From: CAZSAT01 sp964604675
GTDB taxonomy: Bacteria > Myxococcota_A > UBA796 > CAJQPC01
DNA length: 16,807 nt
Assembly (NCBI GenBank): GCA_964604675.1
Contig: CAZSAT010000146.1
Location: forward strand, 1-16,807
Direction of reading: 5' to 3'
Shown here piece after piece: positions 1-6,489 of this stretch; positions within the stretch are counted from its first letter, which is position 1, and the number at the start of each line of letters is the position of its first letter. The position numbers and the translations under genes were made by a program. Under the pieces are notes generated by a model. The model was not told the origin of the DNA. It worked only from the letters and a program-made list of their open reading frames with translations, and ran no database searches.

Positions 1-82
1 TCAACCCGAAGGGCAACGGGAGCTGAGGACCCTGATCGTCGCGGCGCACCACGGTTCGAGGCTATCGTCCGATGACAACGAC
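1..82. other. Left edge, upstream of the first lipoprotein gene
   Basis: A plus-strand frame ends in TGA at 24-26 (last residues NPKGNGS) and might be the tail of a preceding gene, but only seven codons are visible. TATCGT (63-68) could be a -10 for the gene at 83. No ribosome binding site is evident before GTG 83. Confidence 0.25.
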
Positions 83-1735
83 GTGGTGTACGCATTGTCC
101 TGGCTCCTGTTGATCGCCTGCGAGAAGCCGACGATGGGCCCGGACCTGGACGAGGCCCGACCGCTCTCGGACCTGCCTGGACGGGACCCCGAGGGCGAAG
201 AGCTCGACTGGCTGGCCGAGACGTACCTCTCGCTCGCTGCGGCCAGAGGCACCGACTCCGCCCCTCCCCTGGTCCGCGTGGTGACCACCGAGGAGCACCG
301 CGAGCTGGTGGCGCGGCAACAGGCCGCGGCTCCGCGGCTGCTCGAGGAGCAGGCGCTCAAGGCGATCGGGCTCCTGGGCACGGACGACAAGCTCGCCGAG
401 CTGACGGTGGTCGCCGCGCCGCCGGCCGTCTGGCTCCCCGACAAGCGCGTCCTGACGGTGCTGGAGCCCGCGCTCGGAACCCTCGAGCTCGAACACGCCC
501 TGGCGCTGTCACTGGACGGCACCTGCACGCCGGCGACCGCTTCGCGAGACGCTCGCCTGGCGGCGCTCGCCGCCCACCAGGGCATCGCGACGGCCACGTG
601 GCTGGCGGACATGCTCGCCGAGCGCGAGGTCTCCCTGAGTGACGCTGCCATCGACGGCCAGGTCGCGACCGGCGTGCTCTCGGAGCGTGCGGCCTGGATC
701 AGCGGCCATCCCCTCGTCGCCGCCGAGCAGGCGTGGGCGCGGACCCAGGGCACGCTCGTCGCCTTGCGGCTGCACCAGGCGGGCGCCTTTCGCAGCCTCG
801 ACAGCCTGTGCAAGGACCCGCCAGCCGCCACCCACGCCTTCGAGCGTCCCGAGGAGTGGTCCGCTCGCGGTCGGCCACCGCTGGCCGGCCCGGCCGTGCC
901 GGCCTGGGAGTCTGCCGGGTGGCGCCGCCTCGGCGAGGACCGCATGGGGAGCTTCACCCTGGGCTGGTGGTTGACGCAGATCGGCGGCGACCCCGAGCTC
1001 GCCGAGAGCTGGGTCAGCGACGCGCTGACCGTGTACCGGGGCGACGGGACGCTGCAGGCTGCGTGGTCCGTGCAGCTCTCCGACCTCCAGGACGCACACC
1101 TGCTTCGCTCCCTGCTCGACGGGCGCACGCTTCGCGACGGCCGCACCTTGCACGTCGAGCTGGCTGGGCAGACCGTGACCGTGCTGACGGCCGCCGGCGA
1201 GCCGGTGCTCCAGACCGGCGAGAACCCCGGCGGTGGCGGGTGGAGCCACGGCCTGCGTGCAGCGCCCAAGCGGGCTGCGTCGGCGGTCGGTCGACGCCTG
1301 GCCGCCGCGCCCGCCCGCTTCTCGGGTGGCACGTTGACGCTCGGCGAGCGCGAGACCGAGGTGGCCGACGGGTGGTCCAGCGTCGCGTCGGGAGTGGTGG
1401 GCGAGGTGATCACGCTCAAGAACCGCCAGGCGCGCACCCGCGTCGAGCTGTCCATGGTTCCCCGCGTGCTCGCGGGCGACTCCGAGATCGCTGTCGCACA
1501 GGGCATCGAGCTCGCGAGCCAGCAACACGGAATCGCCGGGATTCCGCGGGTCCGCACCACCTCCGACGGGGCGACAGCCCGTGTCGACGGGTCCGACAAG
1601 CACGGGCGCGCCCGTGTGCTCGAGGTGCACGCCATGCCACGCGGCGACCAGCTCATCCTGGTGGTGGCCCTCGTCCAGCGCTCCGACACCCCGCTCGCCT
1701 ACCGTCGCCTGCTCGACAGCGTGAGGCAGATGTAG
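83..1735 (+). CDS. Lipoprotein, apparently inactive relative of HExxH lipoprotein metallopeptidases
   Basis: Predicted outer-membrane or periplasmic lipoprotein of 550 residues. A GTG start gives a very short signal peptide ending in lipobox LIAC (Cys13). The frame is open to the left edge, so a farther start cannot be excluded, but no ATG or GTG lies between 2 and 82 in frame. Three blocks recall a myxobacterial-type family of secreted HExxH peptidases. LELEHALALSLD (134-145) sits where that family has LAHELTHALQD. RDARLAALAAHQGIAT (155-170) sits where it has an ALVEGDAT-type block. DPPAATHAFERPEEW (245-259) matches its PP-STEQ-LHPEKY segment. ESWVSDALTVYRG (308-320) matches the late GWGGDR region. 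The HExxH zinc ligands and the later Glu are replaced, so I infer a non-catalytic homologue. The C-terminal third (about 345-550) is not recognised. The gene ends one base from the convergent ATPase gene. Family assignment is by memory of motif order and is moderate. Confidence 0.72.
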   Translation: MVYALSWLLLIACEKPTMGPDLDEARPLSDLPGRDPEGEELDWLAETYLSLAAARGTDSAPPLVRVVTTEEHRELVARQQAAAPRLLEEQALKAIGLLGTDDKLAELTVVAAPPAVWLPDKRVLTVLEPALGTLELEHALALSLDGTCTPATASRDARLAALAAHQGIATATWLADMLAEREVSLSDAAIDGQVATGVLSERAAWISGHPLVAAEQAWARTQGTLVALRLHQAGAFRSLDSLCKDPPAATHAFERPEEWSARGRPPLAGPAVPAWESAGWRRLGEDRMGSFTLGWWLTQIGGDPELAESWVSDALTVYRGDGTLQAAWSVQLSDLQDAHLLRSLLDGRTLRDGRTLHVELAGQTVTVLTAAGEPVLQTGENPGGGGWSHGLRAAPKRAASAVGRRLAAAPARFSGGTLTLGERETEVADGWSSVASGVVGEVITLKNRQARTRVELSMVPRVLAGDSEIAVAQGIELASQQHGIAGIPRVRTTSDGATARVDGSDKHGRARVLEVHAMPRGDQLILVVALVQRSDTPLAYRRLLDSVRQM

Positions 1736-1736
1736 G

Positions 1737-4139
1737 TCAGACCGCGGAGCTCACGGGCACCCAGAGCACACCGAAGCTGATGCAGCGGACGTCCGCTCTC
1801 TCCAGACCGACGGGCCGCTCCTCGATCTCCGAGAGCGCCTCCTCGTGCTTCTCGCGCAGCGCCGACTCCTCGGCCTCCAGCTCCAGCACCAGCTCGGCCT
1901 TGTCGTCTTCGTAGCGCTCAATGTCCGCCTCGGCTGCCTCCAGGCGGAGCTCGGTCTCGGCGGTCTGGCGCCGCTTCGACACCAGCGAGTTGACGCTGCG
2001 GCTGCGGCCGAAGAAGAAGCTCGCGACCACCTGTCCGGCGTTCATCACCTCTTCCGCCTGCCGCCCCTTCAGTGTGGTCTCCAGCAGCGTGATCGTGTCG
2101 CGCTTCTTCTCGGCCTTCTTGTCGAGAGCATCGGCCTTCTTCTCATAGCGAGCGGAGACCTTGGCCAGGTCTGCCTCGATGCGCTCCTCGACCTCGTCCC
2201 GACAGCGCGCCGTGAACGCCTCCAGGGTCTCGCCCGCGCGGCCATGGAGCTTCAGCGGGGGGCAGGTCCACATGCCGCGCGACTCGCGCCGGTAGATCCG
2301 GTCGAGCAGTGCGTCGCGCGCCGCGGTGAGCTCCCTGGCCTCGTCGCACGCCGCAGGCAAGGGCTGGTACCAGCCGTGCTCGGGGGGGCTGTCGAGCACG
2401 TCTCCGGCCTGCAGGTCCAGGATGGTGGCCTCCTTCGGGATGCCGTGGTCGAGCGGAAAGAGCACCAGGTGGTGGTGCTCGTCGATCACGAAACCCAGGC
2501 GTTCCTCGTCGAAGCGAAGCCCCACCTCAGCGTGGAGCACGGGGCGGTGCACGGCGCCGCCCGCCTGCGCGTCCTCACGGAGCGCATCGAAGGCGCCCTC
2601 GAGCCGCGCGGCGAAGGTTGCTGCCGGCGACAGGAAGCGGCGCGCGTGGCCGCGCAGCGCAGGAGGGGGCACGGCCAGGAGACCTTCGGGCTGCGGAGGC
2701 GGCGGCGGCACGAGGCTCGCTGGCGGCGACGGAGGCGGGACGGTCGCGCTGGGCGGAGGTGGGGGCACGGCGGCCGGAGCAGGCGGAGCCTGCGGGGGGG
2801 CGTGCACGACAGGCACCGGATCGACCTGGGCGGCGAGGCGCGCGAGCTCGCGCGGCGTCACGGGACCGCGCAGCCACGTCATGGCCCACCGGGTCGAAAA
2901 GGTCGGCATGCCTGGCGAGCGGGCGTTGCGCAGCAGGAACTGACGAGGAGCCAGTCCGGCGAGGGACGTTGACGCGTCGACGCCGGTTCCGGCCGCCCGG
3001 AGCCCATCGGCGACCCGGGCCACGTCCTGCCGGGTGCTGAGCTTTCCGAGGAACCAACAACCCGCGTTGGAGAGGGCCTTGTAGTCCAGGTCGACCGGGT
3101 TCTGGGTCGCGAGCACCACCCCCACCCCGACGGCGCGGGCCTGCTTCAGCAGCGTCACGATCGCACGCTTCGTGGGGGGGTTGGCCGGATGCGGCGGGAG
3201 GTAGCCGAAGGCCTCGTCGAGGTAGAGCAGCGCGCGCAAGCGCGAAGTGCCCGGCTGCCGCCGCGACCACGCGACCAGGCGCTCGAGCAACAGGGCCGCG
3301 AAGAACTGGCGCTCCGACTCGGCCAGCTGCGACATGCAGAACACGTTGACCGGCGTGCGGTCCCCCTGCGCGAGCATGGCGTCCAGGTCGAGCGGCTCTC
3401 CACGTCGCCAGGCCGCGAAGGCCGGCGAGGCCAGCACGCCGTTGAGCTTCATGGCCAGGTCGAGCCGCTTGGTCCTCGGGAAGAAGGTGTCCACCGGGAA
3501 CACGCCGAGCTTGGCGTAGGGGGGATCGACGAGCTGGAGGATCAAGGTCTCGAGGCTCAGCTCACGCCCACTGGTCCAGGTGTCTTCGACGAGGCGCGCC
3601 AGCAACACCGGCTCCGGGTCGCGCAGCGGGTCTGCGTTCACGCCGACGAGCCCCAACAGGGCCTGCACGGTGCCGATGACGAGGTCGCGCAGCGCGCCCG
3701 CGTCGCCCGCCACATCCGCCGTGGGCCGTCGGAGCGAGCCGAGGAGATCGACCCCTCGCGCGACGTCTCCCCCGGGCGCGTAGAGCCGAAGATCCAGCTT
3801 GTTCTTCAGCGTTGCGAGCTCAGGGGCGCCGAGTCCCGAGCCCGCCAGGCCCTGCTTCCAGCGGGCCGCGACCTCCCCTGGGTCTCCGTCTGCCAGCCAG
3901 GGCGCGAAGTCGTCCGGGGCGAGATCGGGAAACACGAGGCCCAGGTTGGCGAGATCGCCCTTGGGGTCGAGGGCCAGCACGGGCACACCCTGGAGCACCA
4001 GCTCCTCGAGCAAGGTGACCGCGAGTCCGGTCTTTCCCGACCCGGTCATCCCGATGATGACGCCGTGGGTGGTGAGGTGGTCGGCCTCCAGGTCGAGGCG
4101 GCCTTCAGGTAGCTGGCCCAGGTAGAGCTGGCGCGGCAT
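1737..4139 (-). CDS. HerA/DUF87-type P-loop ATPase with coiled-coil C-terminus
   Basis: Cytoplasmic P-loop ATPase of 800 residues, last gene of the operon. It has Walker A GMTGSGKT (30-37), followed by a VPVLALDPKGDL strand typical of the FtsK/HerA group. Walker B is LLYLDEA (304-310) and a sensor-like LATQNPVDLDYKAL lies at 343-356. A proline-rich linker (about 446-486) separates this core from a C-terminal half. That half ends in a long charged, probably coiled-coil stretch (about 641-776), interrupted by a Gly/Phe-rich bend near 700-715. I chose ATG 4139 over the in-frame ATG at 4181: GGAGGA sits four bases upstream of 4139, and MPRQLYLG begins the conserved part. The start lies 35 bases inside the upstream AAR gene. 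HerA-like proteins move DNA or remodel complexes, but no NurA partner is visible, so the role here is unknown. It may simply be carried by the operon. Confidence 0.88.
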   Translation of the reverse strand: MPRQLYLGQLPEGRLDLEADHLTTHGVIIGMTGSGKTGLAVTLLEELVLQGVPVLALDPKGDLANLGLVFPDLAPDDFAPWLADGDPGEVAARWKQGLAGSGLGAPELATLKNKLDLRLYAPGGDVARGVDLLGSLRRPTADVAGDAGALRDLVIGTVQALLGLVGVNADPLRDPEPVLLARLVEDTWTSGRELSLETLILQLVDPPYAKLGVFPVDTFFPRTKRLDLAMKLNGVLASPAFAAWRRGEPLDLDAMLAQGDRTPVNVFCMSQLAESERQFFAALLLERLVAWSRRQPGTSRLRALLYLDEAFGYLPPHPANPPTKRAIVTLLKQARAVGVGVVLATQNPVDLDYKALSNAGCWFLGKLSTRQDVARVADGLRAAGTGVDASTSLAGLAPRQFLLRNARSPGMPTFSTRWAMTWLRGPVTPRELARLAAQVDPVPVVHAPPQAPPAPAAVPPPPPSATVPPPSPPASLVPPPPPQPEGLLAVPPPALRGHARRFLSPAATFAARLEGAFDALREDAQAGGAVHRPVLHAEVGLRFDEERLGFVIDEHHHLVLFPLDHGIPKEATILDLQAGDVLDSPPEHGWYQPLPAACDEARELTAARDALLDRIYRRESRGMWTCPPLKLHGRAGETLEAFTARCRDEVEERIEADLAKVSARYEKKADALDKKAEKKRDTITLLETTLKGRQAEEVMNAGQVVASFFFGRSRSVNSLVSKRRQTAETELRLEAAEADIERYEDDKAELVLELEAEESALREKHEEALSEIEERPVGLERADVRCISFGVLWVPVSSAV

Positions 4140-5148
4140 CCATTCCTCCGAGACGGCCCACCGGTATCTCGCGCCAACCATGGGCGAGCCGAGGACGGAT
4201 GCCGAGCTCCGCCGCTCCAGCCGCGAAGGCCTCGAGATCGTCGAGATCCACCTGGCGACCCAGCGAGAACGGGGCCGCCCGACCCGTGACCGCCATCACC
4301 AGGGGTTCGACCACGCACGCGTAGAGCTGCCAGGGACCGTAGCCAGCGAGCCCGTGGTAGAGCCAGCCCCAGAAGCCCCGCCGCCAGCCGTCCGGGAGCG
4401 TGACGGCTTCGCCCGCGAGCACGATCACGCCAGCCGGCCTCGGGCCCGACGAGAGCGTGGCCGGCAGAGCCACGTCGACCACGACCGTGCCTTCGGAGAG
4501 CGCATCTGGATCGACCAGCCCGCCGTTCGTGCTCGCACCGACCAACACCCGCGCCCCAGCCAGCGCCTCCTCGAGCGTCACGCCGTGCGCACCGAGCCGC
4601 GCGGCCTTCTTGACCTGCGCACGCCCCTTGCACACCGCCAGCACGCGGACGTCTGCCCCGACCAGCCGCCGCGCGACCGCGCCACCCACCGCGCCGCCGA
4701 TCCCGATCAGGGCGACGGTGCGCGCCTGCCGTGCACGCAGCACGGCCAGCGTGTTCTCCGCCGCCGCCCAGGCGGTGGCAGACGCCCCCGTCGTGATCGG
4801 CGGTCCCCGCCCGTCGAGCGCGTCCACCAGGCCCGTCCCGCGACCCGCAACGACCGCGCACAGCGAACCCAGTCCGACCGCGTTCACGTCGAGGTCCTCC
4901 ACCGCCCGCTTCATCGCTTCGAGCGCGACGACCTGATCACCGATCATCTGGTCGGGCAGCAGCGGCACGCTCACCACCTGGCCCTCGGCCACACCCGGCA
5001 CGACCGGGCGGCAGATGAGCCCCGCCGGCGCCCCGAGTCCGTCGGCACCCAGCGCCATCGGCAGGTAGCCGCGCCTCACGCCGATCACGCGACGGTGCAG
5101 ACCGCTAAGCGGGTGCACCAGGAAGGCGAAACGCGGAAGCTCGCTCAA
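4105..5148 (-). CDS. Acyl-ACP reductase (AAR)-like, aldehyde-forming, NAD(P)H-dependent
   Basis: 347-residue homologue of cyanobacterial long-chain acyl-ACP reductase, the enzyme that reduces acyl-ACP to fatty aldehyde in alkane synthesis. The resemblance runs along the protein. FAFLVHPLSG (7-16) matches the AAR start. LPDQMIGDQ (64-72) matches the LPEML region, and TTGASATAW (119-127) matches FTTGNTHTA. A Rossmann motif GIGGAVGGAVAR spans 149-160, and DPDALSEGTVVVDVALP lies at 213-229. QLYACVVEPLVM (274-285) aligns with QMFACFAEAMLL, which carries the acyl-accepting cysteine (Cys294 in Synechococcus elongatus, as I remember), here Cys278. FSLGRQVDLDDLEAF (294-308) matches FSWGRNQI. The TTG start overlaps the ACP stop by four bases (TTGA), implying translational coupling and suggesting the ACP delivers the substrate. 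A shikimate-dehydrogenase-like label would reflect only the Rossmann fold. No aldehyde-deformylating oxygenase is present, so the aldehyde's fate is open. Confidence 0.88.
   Translation of the reverse strand: MSELPRFAFLVHPLSGLHRRVIGVRRGYLPMALGADGLGAPAGLICRPVVPGVAEGQVVSVPLLPDQMIGDQVVALEAMKRAVEDLDVNAVGLGSLCAVVAGRGTGLVDALDGRGPPITTGASATAWAAAENTLAVLRARQARTVALIGIGGAVGGAVARRLVGADVRVLAVCKGRAQVKKAARLGAHGVTLEEALAGARVLVGASTNGGLVDPDALSEGTVVVDVALPATLSSGPRPAGVIVLAGEAVTLPDGWRRGFWGWLYHGLAGYGPWQLYACVVEPLVMAVTGRAAPFSLGRQVDLDDLEAFAAGAAELGIRPRLAHGWREIPVGRLGGMDAAPALPGPAT
4144..4149 (-). promoter_or_regulatory. Ribosome binding site for the ATPase gene
   Basis: GGAGGA on the minus strand, four bases before ATG 4139. 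It lies inside the 3' end of the AAR-like coding sequence and is the reason for preferring 4139 over the upstream ATG at 4181. Confidence 0.6.
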
Positions 5149-5576
5149 CCGGCGGCGCGGACCTCGGCCTCGGCCATCAGGTGCAACACCAGGCGGTAGA
5201 AGGTCGCCACCCGGAACAGCGTGGGGACCTCGGCGGTCTTCAGCCCCTCGTGGAACTCGTCGGGGGGTACCTCGGGCATCGCCTCGCGCAGGGCCTCGAG
5301 GCCACGAGCGGTCAGCACGCCCTCGAGCTCGTACGGCTCGCCGTCGACCAGCCCGTCACGCGCCGCGGCCTCGACCCCGCCGCGCGGGATCTTGACGTCG
5401 AACGTGCGCTCCAACCGGAACGCGATGTCGAGGAAGTCGAGGGACTCCGCACCCAGGTCGTCGATCACCTTGGCGTCCATCTCGACCTCGTCGTCGTCCA
5501 GGCCCAGCGCTTCGGCGAAGGCGTGCTGGACCTTGGCGAAGACCTCGGCGTCGACCACGTGCAGCTCGGGCGCCAT
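5145..5576 (-). CDS. Acyl carrier protein with extended C-terminus
   Basis: 143-residue acyl carrier protein. Residues 11-68 form the usual ACP bundle, with DLGAESLDFLDI (40-51) holding Ser45, the expected 4'-phosphopantetheine site, followed by the helix FRLERTFDVKIPRGG. Ordinary ACPs stop near 80 residues. This one continues for about 70 more (VLTARGLEALREAMPEV, then a conserved-looking LFRVATFYRLV near 120-130). I recall the same layout, with a 'GL..LR..MP' segment after the ACP core, in specialised ACPs of Planctomycetota and Myxococcota next to KS/FabZ genes. ATG 5576 has GAGGAG five bases upstream. A longer reading to 5630 would add a basic leader and lacks such a site. Its stop overlaps the AAR start, which fits handing the finished chain to that reductase. 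Confidence 0.93.
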   Translation of the reverse strand: MAPELHVVDAEVFAKVQHAFAEALGLDDDEVEMDAKVIDDLGAESLDFLDIAFRLERTFDVKIPRGGVEAAARDGLVDGEPYELEGVLTARGLEALREAMPEVPPDEFHEGLKTAEVPTLFRVATFYRLVLHLMAEAEVRAAG

Positions 5577-5672
5577 GAAAGCTCCTCTGTCGGTGCGAGG
5601 GGGCAGCCTACATGCGACTCGGGATCTCATCCACCGACTGCAACCGAACTGAAGCCGGTCTTGACACGCTCT
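5577..5672. other. 96-base gap inside the operon
   Basis: The longest gap in the minus-strand operon, between the short KS-like gene and the ACP gene. It contains the ACP ribosome binding site (GAGGAG at 5582-5587). I see no convincing -35/-10 pair on the minus strand and no strong hairpin with a T-tract. An internal promoter or an attenuating structure is possible but not shown. Confidence 0.4.
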
Positions 5673-6470
5673 TCATGCCTCGGGGGGTCCCCAACGGAGG
5701 CCATCGACCCCGACGGCCTCGCGCCGCAGGAGCGTACGAGCCACGCTCACCGGCGTGGTGGCAGCACCGAGGTACCCGAGGATGGGCTCTTCGTCGGCCA
5801 AGGGAGCGGCATCGGCCGGCCCCACCACGAACCGGTCGTCGGGGTGGGCGACGCGCAACACGAAGAAGGCGGCACCTTCGCCGGCACGCCGGCCGGCGAG
5901 CACGGCCTCGAGCCCCACCCAGGCATCGGCGGCGCCCGCAACCACCAGGTCGGCGCGCCCTTCCGCAACGGCGGCCCAGCCTTCCCGCAGCGCGATGGCG
6001 CCGCTGGCGTCGCCGTCGCAGTAGTTGGCGTTGGTGCCCTGCAGGTCGTGAACGGCGGAAGCGAAGCCCAGCACGTTGTTGGAGAGGCCCTTGACCAGCC
6101 AGAGCGGGTGGATGAGGCGGTAGCCGTGCTCCCCGAAGCGCTTCAGGTCGAGCTCCCCAAGATCGTTCGTGGCGACGTCGATCGCCGGGACCAGATCCCC
6201 GATCTCCCCGCCGACAGGCGTCGCGCCCACGAACATGCCGCGCCGCTCGGGCGGCACATCGCCGAAGCCGTCGGTTGCCGACACGGCAAGACGGACCGCG
6301 CTGACCCCGAGCTGCACCGCCCGACTCATCAGCTTGAGGTTCTTCCGGTTCTCGACGTAGGCGCGTGCTCGAAATCCTGGCACCTCACCGGGCCGGCCCC
6401 CCGTGGCACCCTCCTGGCCGACCCCTGCCGGACAGAAGAGGCCGATGCCCGCCACGCTGACTGGCCTCAC
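5673..6470 (-). CDS. Short ketosynthase-like protein without nucleophile Cys (chain-length-factor-like)
   Basis: 265-residue protein with a ketosynthase-type N-terminal half: VSVAGIGLFCPAG (4-16), NRKNLKLMSRAVQL (41-54), GMFVGA (78-83), then GRADLVVAGAADA (171-183). Full ketosynthases have about 400 residues. Counting from the conserved Gly145 without gaps, the catalytic cysteine position of the complete paralogue (8223-9428) falls on Asp154 in CDGDASGAIAL. ILGYLGAA (230-237) replaces the IGHxxAAxG block, with Tyr233 at the His position, and no HGTGT block exists. It is probably non-catalytic and acts as a partner, like the short chain-length-factor proteins (Pfam ketoacyl-synt_2 type) of aryl polyene clusters. 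GTG 6470 is preferred to GTG 6476 because GGAGG is five bases upstream. It shares its layout with the protein at 12169-13035. Confidence 0.82.
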   Translation of the reverse strand: MRPVSVAGIGLFCPAGVGQEGATGGRPGEVPGFRARAYVENRKNLKLMSRAVQLGVSAVRLAVSATDGFGDVPPERRGMFVGATPVGGEIGDLVPAIDVATNDLGELDLKRFGEHGYRLIHPLWLVKGLSNNVLGFASAVHDLQGTNANYCDGDASGAIALREGWAAVAEGRADLVVAGAADAWVGLEAVLAGRRAGEGAAFFVLRVAHPDDRFVVGPADAAPLADEEPILGYLGAATTPVSVARTLLRREAVGVDGLRWGPPEA

Positions 6471-6489
6471 GCGCACCTCCGACGCGCGT

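Noticed and set aside
1..1689. Minus-strand 562-codon frame opposite the first lipoprotein gene
   Set aside because: Ser/Arg/Ala-rich composition without domains, while the opposite strand shows a lipobox and family motifs.
4105..5148. Shikimate or ornithine-cyclodeaminase-like dehydrogenase
   Set aside because: Those share only the Rossmann region. The N-terminal, TTG-x-S-x-TA and C-terminal Cys/FSxGR blocks fit AAR.
5661..5690. Plus-strand TTGACA, a perfect -35 hexamer
   Set aside because: No -10 lies 15-19 bases downstream and no plus-strand gene follows.
5673..6470. Short KS-like gene as a frameshifted or truncated pseudogene
   Set aside because: No ketosynthase C-terminal half is seen in the downstream gap, the frame is clean, it has its own ribosome binding site, and a second protein in the operon has the same short layout.
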